The notes: generated by a model from the sequence alone, not told the origin. A stretch of 64,000 nucleotides of DNA from Mugil cephalus (GCF_022458985.1 NC_061790.1:276001-340000), one strand, 5' to 3'; positions 35,501 through 49,484 are shown, counted from the stretch's first letter. Program-made: numbers and translations.

Positions 35501-38500
35501 GTTTCCTACCAGTCCTCACTTACATCCCAGAGTTGACCACCATCTGATACCTTGAGCCTCTCTAGTGCGTCACCTCCCTTGAATTCACCAAGGATTGAGG
35601 GGTAGTGTACAGTTATTGTTATGTCTATAGAGTGTGATGCTCCTCAGGGTCCTTGGCATCCCCAACCACCTCCTGAAGTGGTTGCTGATCTTTCTCTCCA
35701 AGATCTTATCAGCTTATAGTGAACTGCATAGACCAACCCAACAACGACAGTTTAAAATTGTGAGTTGGACTGCAGCCTCCATTTCAAGTTCTCTTGACCT
35801 CCGATCTTATCACTCAACCTTTCTCGTACCCACGGGTTACGGGTAACTGCAGTACTCTGTGGTAATCTTTCATATTTGAGGTCACTTAAAGTTACTCATA
35901 CCTCAGCTCTGAGAAGCTTATTAACGTCAAATGGAAAGTTGCCTAAGAACACCAGAAGTCAAACTAATACCAATGAGTATAAAGTCAGTTCAGTCTGAAT
36001 TGATGAATGATGGAGAGACACTTTAGTCTCCTTGATGTCAACATCACAACTCCTCGTTGCTCATAAACCACACATGAAAACAGCTCCAAGGGGATTTTCA
36101 TCTCAGTTTCCCAACAAGACAATATGTCAGCATAATAATAGAAGAGTCCAGTGGAGAGATACAGTGGAGCTGATTGGGAATATTTTATTGTGCTTGTGAA
36201 AGGTTTTCCGTGGAGTGTTCCTCTAATTACACTTATGTTGTGGTTTTGTTTCCATCAGGATCCTCCAGCAAAGACCAGACTCTCCTGTACCCAGCTGTGT
36301 GTCCATAAAGAGTGACCAGTCTATGGGTAAACCGATCCAGTTTGCAGATGGACATCAGTCTGTCCATGAAGGGTAAGATCATGAATTTTCCCAAACAATA
36401 ATATTCTTTACATCATCAAATAAACGAAAAGTACCACTTTGTAAAAGAACAGAAATAATGTTCTCTTTGTAGGAAAACAATTTGTAAGTCTAAAAATAAA
36501 TCCAAAACTAATTTAAATACAGCGGCTTCGTTATTTCTCTGTTCTATTTGTCTTACTAAGTACAAGTATGACTGAACCTCGTAAATCTTAAAGATTCAGT
36601 CATGAAGACCATAAACTTGAATGTGTCTCTGATTTATAAAAGGCTACATCCTCTTATATTGTCCTGGTGCAGGAACCTTGGTTACCTATTGTAAACCTAG
36701 GTTCTGTGAGTGTTTTCTGCCACCAAAACCTCAGAACAAGACCATGAATATAAATCTCAGTAAAGGAGAGAGAAACATTATGAGTGAAAACGACTGTTCA
36801 TCTCAAACCAGTTAAAACTCTTGTTTTCTTTGTTTTGTTTTTGTTTTGTTTTGTTTTTTTCGTTTTTTTGTTTTTTTTTACTAAAATGACCTTTGCTCTC
36901 AGCGGCATGTCTTCTTGTTTCTGTAAAGTCCCCCTTCCTCATTCAGACACTAAAACAGATCATTCTCCCTTTGCTGAACCTTCAGAGAACAAACCACCAC
37001 AGAAAACACATGAAGTAGAAACTCTGAACTGGGCTTTCTGTTTACATTATAGCTGACACAGTATGGACACCATTTAGTAAAAAGCTCCATTTTAAATAGT
37101 TTCGGTCTGGAAGGTTGATTGATAGGGAGAACAAACACTTTAATCTGGTTAGTGTCAACTTGTTACCGATACACCACTGCAACTCTCACCACTCCTGGAC
37201 TGGGTTCAGACCTTCCTTACTTCTTCTGTCGGGTTTTTATTGGAGTTGTTTAGGATCCATATCTGGTTCAGCCTGATGTCACCACTCTGACCAGTCTCCA
37301 GTGATATATCTTGGCCTCTGTTTCCTGTACAACAACCTCTGCTCTCCGTTTCCTACCAGTCCTCACTTACATCCCAGAGTTGACCACCATCTGATACCTT
37401 GAGCCTCTCTAGTGCGTCACCTCCCTTGAATTCACCAAGGATTGAGGGGTAGTGTACAGTTATTGTTATGTCTATAGAGTGTGATGCTCCTCAGGGTCCT
37501 TGGCATCCCCAACCACCTCCTGAAGTGGTTGCTGATCTTTCTCTCCAAGATCTTATCAGCTTATAGTGAACTGCATAGACCAACCCAACAACGACAGTTT
37601 AAAATTGTGAGTTGGACTGCAGCCTCCATTTCAAGTTCTCTTGACCTCCGATCTTATCACTCAACCTTTCTCGTACCCACGGGTTACGGGTAACTGCAGT
37701 ACTCTGTGGTAATCTTTCATATTTGAGGTCACTTAAAGTTACTTATACCTCAGCTCTGAGAAGCTTATTAACGTCAAATGGAAAGTTGCCTAAGAACACC
37801 AGAAGTCAAACTAATACCAGTGAGTATAAAGTCAGTTCAGTCTGAATTGATGAATGATGGAGAGACACTTTAGTCTCCTTGATGTCAACATCACAACTCC
37901 TCGTTGCTCATAAACCACACATGAAAACAGCTCCAAGGGGATTTTCATCTCAGTTTCCCAACAAGACAATATGTCAGCATAATAATAGAAGAGTCCAGTG
38001 GAGAGACACAGTGGAGCTGATTGGGAATATTTTATTGTGCTTGTGAAAGGTTTTCCGTGGAGTGTTCCTCTAATTACACTTATGTTGTGGTTTTGTTTCC
38101 ATCAGGATCCTCCAGCAAAGACCAGACTCTCCTGTACCCAGCTGTGTGTCCATAAAGAGTGACCAGTCTATGGGTAAACCGATCCAGTTTGCAGATGGAC
38201 ATCAGTCTGTCCATGAAGGGTAAGATCATGAATTTTCCCAAACAATAATATTCTTTACATCATCAAATAAACGAAAAGTACCACTTTGTAAAAGAACAGA
38301 AATAATGTTCTCTTTGTAGGAAAACAATTTGTAAGTCTAAAAATAAATCCAAAACTAATTTAAATACAGCGGCTTCGTTATTTCTCTGTTCTATTTGTCT
38401 TACTAAGTACAAGTATGACTGAACCTCGTAAATCTTAAAGATTCAGTCATGAAGACCATAAACTTGAATGTGTCTCTGATTTATAAAAGGCTACATCCTC

Positions 38501-41500
38501 TTATATTGTCCTGGTGCAGGAACCTTGGTTACCTATTGTAAACCTAGGTTCTGTGAGTGTTTTCTGCCACCAAAACCTCAGAACAAGACCATGAATATAA
38601 ATCTCAGTAAAGGAGAGAGAAACATTATGAGTGAAAACGACTGTTCATCTCAAACCAGTTAAAACTCTTGTTTTCTTTGTTTTGTTTTTGTTTTGTTTTG
38701 TTTTTTTCGTTTTTTTGTTTTTTTTTTTACTAAAATGACCTTTGCTCTCAGCGGCATGTCTTCTTGTTTCTGTAAAGTCCCCCTTCCTCATTCAGACACT
38801 AAAACAGATCATTCTCCCTTTGCTGAACCTTCAGAGAACAAACCACCACAGAAAACACATGAAGTAGAAACTCTGAACTGGGCTTTCTGTTTACATTATA
38901 GCTGACACAGTATGGACACCATTTAGTAAAAAGCTCCATTTTAAATAGTTTCGGTCTGGAAGGTTGATTGATAGGGAGAACAAACACTTTAATCTGGTTA
39001 GTGTCAACTTGTTACCGATACACCACTGCAACTCTCACCACTCCTGGACTAGGTTCAGACCTTCCTTACTTCTTCTGTCGGGTTTTTATTGGAGTTGTTT
39101 AGGATCCATATCTGGTTCAGCCTGATGTCACCACTCTGACCAGTCTCCAGTGATATATCTTGGCCTCTGTTTCCTGTACAACAACCTCTGCTCTCCGTTT
39201 CCTACCAGTCTTCACTTACATCCCAGAGTTGACCACCATCTGATACCTTGAGCCTCTCTAGTGCGTCACCTCCCTTGAATTCACCAAGGATTGAGGGGTA
39301 GTGTACAGTTATTGTTATGTCTATAGAGTGTGATGCTCCTCAGGGTCCTTGGCATCCCCAACCACCTCCTGAAGTGGTTGCTGATCTTTCTCTCCAAGAT
39401 CTTATCAGCTTATAGTGAACTGCATAGACCAACCCAACAACGACAGTTTAAAATTGTGAGTTGGACTGCAGCCTCCATTTCAAGTTCTCTTGACCTCCGA
39501 TCTTATCACTCAACCTTTCTCGTACCCACGGGTTACGGGTAACTGCAGTACTCTGTAGTAATCTTTCATATTTGAGGTCACTTAAAGTTACTTATACCTC
39601 AGCTCTGAGAAGCTTATTAACGTCAAATGGAAAGTTGCCTAAGAACACCAGAAGTCAAACTAAAGTCAGTTCAGTCTGAATTGATGAATGATGGAGAGAC
39701 ACTTTAGTCTCCTTGATGTCAACATCACAACTCCTCGTTGCTCATAAACCACACATGAAAACAGCTCCAAGGGGATTTTCATCTCAGTTTCCCAACAAGA
39801 CAATATGTCAGCATAATAATAGAAGAGTCCAGTGGAGAGACACAGTGGAGCTGATTGGGAATATTTTATTGTGCTTGTGAAAGGTTTTCCGTCGACAAAA
39901 TACAGTGGCTTAATTGTTTCTCTGTTCTACTTGTTTTATGAAGTAAAAATATGACTGAGCCTCATAATTAGTAATTATGATGTAGAAATACTTGAATGTT
40001 TGTTTTTTTTTATAATTTTTTCACATTCTTTTATTGTCTTGGTGCACTAACCTTAAACAGTAATCATCACTACATTTTATTTACATCATCACTTATAAAA
40101 CTTCCAGTCTTAGAGATTCTTCCACAGCTGTTGTTGACCTCATGCCTCTGTTATGTCTCCATCCACATCCATAGAATAACTGTATGGTGTGAGTTCTGCT
40201 CCCAGTAAGACACCATTTTTTTTAGATGATAATTGTGGAAACAGTGGAGCCACATCTGGGAGGGCAACACATATGTAGTAACTCAAGAAAATATTACAAA
40301 ATAATGTAATAGTAAATGTGATAAAAGTTCATAATGTAATCAAGTCATGACCGCATAATAATGTAATAACAGCTGTATAATAATGTAATAACAGCTATTA
40401 ACAGCTCATAATGTAATAATGGTTAATATTGTGAGAAAACTGCATCCATTATATAGCGCTTTATCAAAGAAACTAAATTGTTTGCCTTAGCAACTGCCCT
40501 GGCCACAGTACACTTAGCCACGTGTCAGCTGCTTCCAGAGACCCACAGACCAACCATGCCTTGTCGGCCTCATTCTTCAGCCAGACGGCTCATCTCACTT
40601 CTGGTGTCCACCAGCAAGTTCTTGGGTTACTGCCATAATGACTACCAGTGACCTTGTGACCGCAACTTGCAAGAGCTGCCTCCACAATGGCGAAGTGGAA
40701 CATGGCCCAATCATACTCAATGTCACACACTGCCCCTGGGACGTGGTTGAAGCTCTATATTAGATGGGACTTGAAGACCATCTTGGACGGTTCTTCCACC
40801 AGGTGTTCCCAGCAGACCCTCACTGTTCGTTTTGAGGTCCTGCCTCAAGTGGAGGAGTTCAAGTATCGCATTATGTAGTAGGTTCAAGAGTGAGTGAGTG
40901 CAGTGATGGAGGACCTTAACCTGTCTGTCATGGTGAAGAGAGAGCGAAGCCAAGCGAAGCCAAGCCCCGGATCCAGATAAGCTGAAGGCGATGGACAGAT
41001 GGAACTCTGTCAAACACCCTCAGACCCTCTGGTGACAACATACACCATCAAGATTGTCTTTAAGAGACAGAGCCAGTGTAGATTTTCTTTAGTCTATAAA
41101 TTCCTAAAATCTATATTAATACACCAACAGGCAGGAAGGACATCAACCTCTTTTCATCCCATAGTCATCAATAGTTTGTACCTCCATGGGCACAGCACCC
41201 AATCAAAACCCCTAAACTAACAATTGTTTGCAATCCCACGTTTACTAAGGTTTACATCTTCTGAATGTTTTGTGAATATACATATACCAATAATTTAAAT
41301 AATAGATAAAAAAAAAAAAAAAGATGCTTATATTTATAAGATGAATACTAAACTGACTAAAACAAATTGGGGAAAAAACACTCTACAAAGCTGATCTTTA
41401 AATGGTGATATTGTTTCTGTCACAATCTGTGTAGTATAACCTCTGTTGCACCTAACTGAATACCATTTAGTGTTAATTTTCTGTTCCTGGCAGGAGGACG

Positions 41501-44500
41501 AGAATGAAGCAGGAGGAGCTGGCTGACTGTCTTCAGAGCGGTAAGAGGATTTAACAGCTTTAAATGGATGGAAAGAGGAAATGGAGGAAACATGGGACAA
41601 GTTTACATTTCTACACTCTGATGTTAATATGATGCAAACATCTGAATGAGATCTATGAATTCTACTGGACTGAAAATAGTCACATGTAAATGTTATTAAA
41701 ATGAATGAGTTCACTGATTAATTATATTTCTTGTTTGTTCAGGAACTGGTGCTGCACAGTGTGGACGTAAAGTTAAATCTAGTCTGAAGAAGAAGTTCCA
41801 GTGTGTGTTTGAAGGGATTGCTAAAGCTGGAAACTCAACCCTTCTGAATGAGATCTACACAGAGCTCTACATCACAGAGGGAGGGACTGCAGAGGTCAAT
41901 GATGAACATGAGGTCAGACAGATTGAAAAATCATTCATGAAACCACACAGACCCGAATCTATCATCAGACAAGAAGACCTCTTTAAAGCCTCACCTGGAA
42001 GACATGGACCAATCAGAAGAGTGATGACAAAGGGAGTGGCTGGCATTGGGAAAACTGTCTTAACACAGAAGTTCACTCTGGACTGGGCTGAAGACAAAGC
42101 CAACCAGGACATCCTCTTCATATTTCCATTGACTTTCAGAGAGCTGAATGTGGTGAAAGAGAGAAAGTTCAGCTTGGTGGAACTTGTTCATCACTTCTTC
42201 ACTGAAACCAAAGAAGCAGGAATCTGCAGCTTTGAAGACTTCCAGGTTGTGTTTATCTTTGACGGTCTGGATGAGTGTCGACTTCCTCTGGACTTCCACA
42301 AGACTGAGATCCTGACTGATGTTACAGAGTCCACCTCAGTGGATGTGCTGCTGACAAACCTCATCAGGGGGAAACTGCTTCCCTCTGCTCGCCTCTGGAT
42401 AACCACACGACCTGCAGCAGCCAATCAGATCCCTCCTGAGTGTGTTGACATGGTGACAGAGGTCAGAGGGTTCACTGACCCCCAGAAGGAGGAGTACTTC
42501 AGGAAGAGGTTCAGAGATGAGGAGCAGGCCAGCAGGATCATCTCCCACATCAAGACATCACGAAGCCTCCACATCATGTGTCACATCCCAGTCTTCTGCT
42601 GGATCACTGCTACAGTTCTGGAGGATGTGTTGGAAACCAGAGAGGGAGGAGAGCTGCCCAAGACCCTGACTGAGATGTACATCCATTACCTGGTGGTTCA
42701 GGCCAAAGTCAAGAAGGTCAAGTATGATGGAGGAGCTGAGACAGATCCACTCTGGAGTCCAGAGAGCAGGAAGATGATTGAGTCTCTGGGAAAACTGGCT
42801 TTTGATCAGCTGCAGAAAGGAAACCTGATCTTCTATGAATCAGACCTGACAGAGTGTGGCATCGATATCAGAGCAGCCTCATTGTCCTCAGGAGTGTTCA
42901 CACAGATCTTTAAAGAGGAGAGAGGCCTGTACCAGGACAAGGTGTTCTGCTTCGTCCATCTGAGCATTCAGGAGTTTCTGGCTGCTCTTCATGTCCATCT
43001 GACCTTCATCAACTCTAGAGTCAACCTGATGAAAAAAAGACATACTATGTCATGCTGGCCTGGATGGTTTAACAGATCCAAACTACCACATCTCCATCAG
43101 AGTGCTGTGGACAAGGCCTTACAGAGTCCAAATGGACACCTGGACTTGTTCCTCCGCTTCCTCCTGGGTCTTTCACTGCAGACCAATCAGACTCTCCTAC
43201 GAGGCCTGCTGACACAGACAGGAAGTAGCTCACAGACCAATCAGGAAACAGTCCAGTACATCAAGGAGAAGATCAGTGAGAATCTGTCTGCAGAGAGAAG
43301 CATCAATCTGTTCCACTGTCTGAATGAACTGAATGATGGTTCTCTAGTGAAGGAGATCCAACAGTCCCTGAGATCAGGACGTCTCTCCACAGATAAACTG
43401 TCTCCTGCTCAGTGGTCAGCTCTGGGCTTCATCTTAATGTCATCAAGAGAAGATCTGGATGAGTTTGACCTGAAGAAATACTCTGCTTCAGAGGAGGCTC
43501 TTCTGAGGCTGCTGCCAGTGGTCAAAGCCTCCAACAAAGCTCTGTAGGTGGATTTAGGAACTATTTGAAACATGATTCATTCAGTAAATGACAAATAAAA
43601 CATTTGATGTTGATTCTTCTTCAGGCTGAGCAGCTGTAACCTCTCAGAGAGAAGCTGTGAAGCTCTGTCCTCAGTTCTCAGCTCCCAGTCCTCCAGTCTG
43701 AGAGAGCTGGACCTGAGTAACAACAACCTGCAGGATTCAGGAGTGAAGCTGCTGTCTGCTGGACTGGAGAGTCCTCACTGTAAACTGGAAACTCTCAGGT
43801 CAGGATACAGCTGCTTGTTGATCAGTTATATCCTGATTTAGGTTCATGTTGGTACAAGTTCAACATGTGGAGGATTTTCCTTCTTCTTCTTGAGTTTCTG
43901 ATATGTTTCTATCTCCAGTCTGTCAGGTTGTCTGATCACAGAGGAAGGATGTTCTTCTCTGGCCTCAGCTCTGAGCTCCAAACCCTCCCATCTGAGAGAG
44001 CTGGACCTGAGCTACAACCATCCAGGAGTCAAGGGAGTGGAGCTGCTGTCTGCTGGACTGGAGGATCCACTCTGGAAACTGGAAACTCTCAGGTCAGGAT
44101 TCAGCTGCTTGTTAAGTCAGGTGCTGTGTGATTTACTACCATGTTCATGATGTCATATATCACTTTCTGTGAAATCTCTTTTAATATATTAAAACAACAA
44201 ACCTTAGGTCTCTACGTCCCTTATAATTATCACAAACTAGCTGAACGTTAGCTTTAGTTGGGGGTACTTGTCATAATAGAGAGTGCTCCAGAAACAAGTT
44301 AAAAATCTGATTGAAATTGCTGGGTTAGTGTTCAACATTTTCTATAATTACACAGATTCCGAAGGGAATATCCCCCAAATCATGCAATAATTATAAGCCT
44401 GTTGCATTTACCTCCTTAATTTTGAAAACCTATGAAAACCTAAAGGATTTTAAAGCCTGATCTTTTCAGTGTGGTCCATCGATTTAGTCCCACTGTCAAA

Positions 44501-47500
44501 ATTAAAAATGTCAAATCTTACTAGTTTTCTTCTAAATGAAACGTTAACGTCACAGAATGCATGATTTTATACTGGAATGGCAGCAAGATTAAAAAAATGT
44601 AATTAGAATGGAAGTCAATGGGTCATTTTTGGCCATGAAAGGAGAATCTGACACTACATAAAAAACATTAATGCAATCAAATTAACTTTATTGCTAGTCT
44701 TTGACATATCTAAGACTCTAATCACCATAATTCAGTGTTTGCCATTTTTTGTAAAAATAAATAAATAACTTTATGGTTATTATTCAAATTGCTTTTTGAA
44801 CTGTATGAGAGAGGGGGTAGAATGGATATGAAGTGGTAAATAGTTCCATAGGGGCAGTTGCATAGGTTTTCAGTCTGGTATGGGCAATGGGAAGTAGATC
44901 GTGATCTGTGGAGAAGGGGTGGTGGAGATCAGTGTTGTGCTTGTTGCCAGTGAGTGGAGTGATTTGTAGTAGGAGGAGGAGGATTTTATAAGTGATGGGT
45001 TCTTTGACAGGAAGTTGCTTGAGGATGGGGGTTATGTGCTGCCAGGGCTTGGTGTGGGTTATGACGCTAGACATACTGACATACTGCAACCTGCCAAAAG
45101 CTTTACTCGGTAGTCCAGTCAGTAGACTACTGCAGTACTCCAGGAGTGAATGAGGGCTTCTGTTACTGAGTCAGAATCTTGAAATGTTTCTGGGGTGAAA
45201 GAAATCATATTTGGTGAAGCTCTTGATATGGGATTGGTATGAGAGGGTTCCACATTTCTGATGATGGGGAAATGAAACAGCCATCTATAACCAGGACAAG
45301 ATCACCAACCTTCTTGAGCAGTCGTGCCAGGGATGACCACAGATGTAATTTAATTAAGTTTATTCGAACTTGTTTATGGTCTTCCCTGGTCTTGGTTCCC
45401 GGTATGAACATATTCTCACAAAACGTTACAGTGAACATCTTAGATTCAGGACTTCCACTGGTTCACATATCAGACTCTTTTTCATTCTGGGGTTGATGCT
45501 CTGATCTTTTCCTGCTGCTAATATTAACCAATAACTAATTATTTCTCCTTTCATTTTTCATCTTTAGGCTGAGTGGCTGTGACTTATCATGGAGGAGCTG
45601 TGAAGCTCTGTCCTCAATAATCTCCACACAGTCCTCCAACCTCAAAGAGCTGGACCTGAGTAACAACAACCTGCAGGATTCAGGAGTTCAGTTTTTATCT
45701 GTTGGGCTGGAGAGTCCTAACTGTAAACTGGAGACTCTGAGGTGAGGATTCAACCATGTAAATGTCCCGTTACCTCCATGACGTCATGCTATGAAATCAT
45801 TTCTGTTTTTAGTTTTGTCCCATGATGAAATGTAAAACTGTCAGATCATTGATCAGTTTGATGTTTTTGATTCCAGTCTGTCAGGTTGTCTGATCACAGA
45901 GGAAGGATGTTCTTCTCTGGCCTCAGCTCTGGGCTCCAACCCCTCCCATCTGAGAGAGCTGGACCTGAGCTACAACCATCCAGGAGACAATGGATCAAAG
46001 CTGCTGTCTGCTGGACTGGAGGATCCACTCTGGAGACTGGACACTCTCAGGTATGGACACACAACAGGAACTCACAGTGTAGGTTTGTCTAATGGTTGAA
46101 TTTCACTCTCTTTAGATAAGATCTGAGGTTTGAAACAAATGAAACAAATGGGTTAGAGTTAGGGTTAATCATTTATTAATCAGATTTTTTTTCTTACATT
46201 TCTTCTTACATTTATTCACTGCCTTCCACATGTCTTCTACTTTTATTAGCTTACTGATTATTTTATACTACACATTTTTTTTATTACTATTTTCATTTCA
46301 GACAGTGAGATTAAAATCTGACAGAATAGAAAATCATTGTTTGTGTGTTTGTTCCTCCAGGATGGACCATGGTGGAGAGCAGAGGTTAAAGCCTGATGTC
46401 AGGAAGTGTAAGTTTGACTAATGATGACAAAACATCAAAGTGTCAGTTTGTCTTTAAAATCAAAGCTGATAGTTGTGGTTCATTTAATCGTCACTGACAA
46501 GAGAATCCTGATCTAAAGTATCACCATTAAACTTTCTATTAATGAATAACAGATCAGTGAGTAAAGAAAGAATAAATCCACCAGTTCAGTCGGGATCACT
46601 TTGTCAAAATTAAACTTTATTTGCACAAATTCTATTTGGAGATATGGTTCTGTTCTGGGACCCCTTGCTCTTCCAGGCAAGGCAGCAATAGAATGAGGCT
46701 GTTACATTTATACATTTATACAAACAAATCACCTCAGGCAACCGACTCAGAGCCGCCATAAAACCGTGAATTGTCCTTAGATCAAAATTCGACAAAACAG
46801 CGGTTTGGATGCTTTATTGATGCCTGGGGTAGAGGGATGCTCGTCTGTTTAAAGCAGCAACCATGAGTATGTTGTGATTAACAAACTAGCAAATGCTTTC
46901 ATTGAAGATAAAACACATGCTGGCTTAAAAAATACTTAAATAACAGAACTACACATGCAGACACAGGGAGAACATGCAAACTCCACATTTACATGCTAAA
47001 TTAATAATTGTGTTCTGTTTCCTTCTTTTCATAGCTTTTCTGTGGTTGTGCTGCTTTCAAATGTGTCTTTTCGTATAAAAGCTCTTATCCAATTTCAGTA
47101 TTCATTTGTTGAAAGGGTCTGTAAGAATTCTGCTCGGAGGCCTTCAGAATTAGGCATACGGTAATGTCAGTGTATTCACAGCCTCTGATTGGATAGTCAG
47201 AGCCAAAACTAGCTAACTGCATCTTTTGTGACCTTAACGATCAGCATAGGTATATTGATTTAATAGCTGCTTTGTCATCACACTAAATGTAGGAGGCGAG
47301 GAAGAGCCTCAAATTGAGGAGAACAGCCGGGGCAAGTCAATTTGTGTCACATGATAAACTGCAGCTGTGTTGTGTCTTTTTCTCTCCATCAGATTTCTGT
47401 GAACTTGAAGTCGACACAAACTCAGTCCATACAAAACTCAAACTATCTGACAACAACAGGAAGGCAACATGTGTGGAGGAGGAGCAGCCATATCCTGATC

Positions 47501-47934
47501 ATCAAGACAGATTTGTCCACTGTTATCATCTGCTGTGTAGAAATGTTGTGACTGGTCGATGTTACTGGGAGGTTGAGTGGAGTGGAAAGGTTCACGTATC
47601 AGTGAGTTACAAGAGAATCTCAAGGAAAGGATACCTGAATGATAGCTGCTTTGGATTGAATGATCAGTCTTGGACTCTGATCTGCTCTGATTATGGTTAC
47701 TCTGTTTGGCACAACAAGAGAGAAACACCCATCCCCTCGTCCTCTGTCTCTAACAGAGTAGGAGTGTATGTGGACTGTCCTGCTGGTATTTTGTCCTACT
47801 ACGTAGTCTCCTCTAATGAACTGATCCACCTCCACACCTTCAACACCACATTCACTGAACCTCCCTCTCCTGGACTTGGAGTCTGGTATGGAGTCAAATC
47901 ACTTGGTTTCTCAGTGTCTCTGTGTTCTCCGTAG
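32567..47934 (+). CDS. Fish NLR-C (NLRC3-like) protein: repeats-FISNA-NACHT-LRR-B30.2
   Basis: Twelve coding exons join in frame: 32567-32655, 34409-34522, 36259-36372, 38106-38219, 41494-41540, 41743-43543, 43625-43798, 43919-44092, 45568-45741, 45877-46050, 46361-46407, 47393-47934. The total is 3564 nt, 1187 residues plus TAG. The protein starts [15 protein letters not shown]. Three copies of a 38-residue repeat follow (about 30-144), then FISNA ([12 protein letters not shown], about 160-250). NACHT has Walker A GVAGIGKT at 257-264 and Walker B FIFDGLDE around 331-337. Four 58-residue LRR exons cover about 760-991, then a [11 protein letters not shown] linker and B30.2/SPRY (about 1008-1187). 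Such proteins are cytosolic pathogen or danger sensors by family; the ligand is unknown. All internal exons except the FISNA-NACHT exon and its 47-nt neighbour begin and end in the phase needed for exon shuffling. The leader exon at 30380-30655 likely supplies the 5' UTR. Confidence 0.85.
32656..33632. other. NLR intron sequence, repeat-derived debris
   Basis: Unclassified sequence with broken frames and an A-run at 33471-33486. It may derive from an old transposon, but no diagnostic motif was found. Confidence 0.35.
33633..39892 (+). repeat. 1.85-kb tandem array carrying the NLR repeat exon
   Basis: Unit starts (CAACAACCTCTGCT) lie at 33633, 35483, 37330 and 39179, giving spacings of 1850, 1847 and 1849 bp. 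Copies 1-3 each carry the 114-nt exon. Copy 4 stops at 39892, about 30-35 bp before the exon would begin. The copies differ by only a few substitutions and poly-T length changes. A 70-codon frame recurring in each unit is intronic and not conserved in kind with any known protein. Confidence 0.95.
40560..40990. mobile_element. LINE remnants in NLR intron
   Basis: The + strand frame [11 protein letters not shown] near 40835 resembles the conserved C-terminal reverse-transcriptase segment of fish non-LTR elements. The block AGTGGAACATGGCCCAATCA at about 40694 resembles another part of such elements, apparently in the opposite sense. Both are badly decayed. Family and orientation are tentative. 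Confidence 0.5.
44205..45540. other. Insertion-like block between NLR LRR exon pairs
   Basis: This 1.3-kb part of the intron separates the first LRR exon pair from the second and has no counterpart in the short introns within pairs. 44800-45200 looks like a decayed retroelement, but no diagnostic motif could be named. Confidence 0.35.
46408..47392. other. NLR intron before B30.2, with repeat fragment
   Basis: CAGGGAGAACATGCAAACTC near 46963 is a common fish LINE/SINE tail motif, so a small retroelement fragment lies there. The corresponding intron in the partial copy (55537-55691) is only 155 bp, so most of this intron is inserted sequence. Confidence 0.5.
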
Positions 47935-48451
47935 GAAGGAGAGATTTAGCTCAGTGGTCTAAGTGTTGATGGCGGATGATGTTAAAGTTTTGTTTACAGA
48001 TGAATCACTGAATATGTCTTATCTTAAAAATAGTTATATTTTAACATCAGCTATTTGATTGTAAACGTGTGAACTAAATAGAACTTCTTGGTCTCAGTGA
48101 GGAGATAAGCAGCAGCGTTCTTTACTTAGTGAAGATTGATATTTCCCAGGAGATTGATAAAACACATTGAGGCCTGCACAGGAAAAGTTCATGCTGGTCC
48201 ATGATTTCAAAGAGCTACTTCAAAACCACCTTCATAATCCCAGCACCAAAGAAACCTGTTGTGCAGTTTTTCTTCAGCAGTGCTCAGCTCAGCAGTAACA
48301 TTACTCTGAGGATGGAAGGTTTTAGAATTCAGTCTTAATTACGACAGGTAATATTAATGGTAAGACATGATGAGTGACCAAGTTTTTTATTATTAAGATG
48401 TTGCTCTGTTATTTGAGGTCATCAGCTCTGTTTGACCCAATGTGAACCAGA

Positions 48452-49484
48452 CAGTGTTGGGCACGTTACTTTTAAAAAGTAATTAGTTATAGTTACTAGT
48501 TACTTCTCCCAAAAAGTAACTGAGTTAGTAACTGAATTACTCCTCTATAAAAGTAACTAGTCACCAGGGAAGGTAATTATTGCGTTACACTTCCCTTTTT
48601 TAAGTTGTGTTTAATAATTTGTATTTTTTCTTAGCCGGTTTCACAACCCACTTGCATAGAGTAGAATTGTATAGACGCGTACTTACACAGAACTTTTAAT
48701 ATTTATTGCCCCTCAGACTCCAACTGGTAACATATAAGGCTTTCACATCGGCTAAAGTCCCTGGTCGGACCTCCACCTGTGAGAGCTGCTGCCTATTTTT
48801 TCCTCCCTCATACGTCATCACGTACATTACAGATAACGTTTCAGTTTGTTGATGACCTGTAGAATGGACCCGTCAAACCCCCGCTCTTTCTAAAGGCTGA
48901 TATTAGAATAAATCACTGTGTCCTGCACAGAGCCCGATATCTGCCTCCAAATCCCCCCTTTTCCTCGGATGCAGAGCGCTGCCATGATGGTTAAAGTGGG
49001 AGATCACTATACAAGCTGGATATAAACACAGTCACTGTTCATCTATGAGCTTCATTAAAGATCATGTAAATTGAAATTGACATTTGAGATTGAAAAAAAA
49101 AAAAGGAACATAAATCTCTGCCCTTCAGAGATCAGTGTTTATGGGAGTAGAACAGAACTTGTTTTTGAGCTGGAGCTTCTACATTGATCCAGTCTGTCAG
49201 GCCTCAAGTCAGAATGTAACAGGCAGATAGAGTCAGAGAGAAAAACCCGGTCCAACCGGTGACGGCTCACATCTTTTCCTCCACATTCAGCATCACTGCC
49301 GCTTCCCTCTGCTGGTTGGGTGTGGGTGTAATTTGTGTATAAAATCACACCCACACATGGCTGAGAACCAAGTAACGCGCCCCATTTAATTTTCAGTAAC
49401 GGAAATGGCGTTATAAAGATGGAAATAGTAATTAGTTAGATTACTCCGTTACTGAAAAAAGTAACGTCGTTTATCCCATCACTG
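48452..49484. mobile_element. Non-autonomous hAT-like element with perfect 8-bp TSD
   Basis: The element is 1033 bp. The left end is CAGTGTTGGGCACGTTAC and the right end is GTAACGTCGTTTATCCCATCACTG, which are imperfect inverted repeats. Identical 8-bp direct repeats GAACCAGA flank it at 48444-48451 and 49485-49492, the target-site size of hAT elements. Subterminal GTAACT/AGTTAC motifs abound. No transposase frame is present. Confidence 0.9.
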
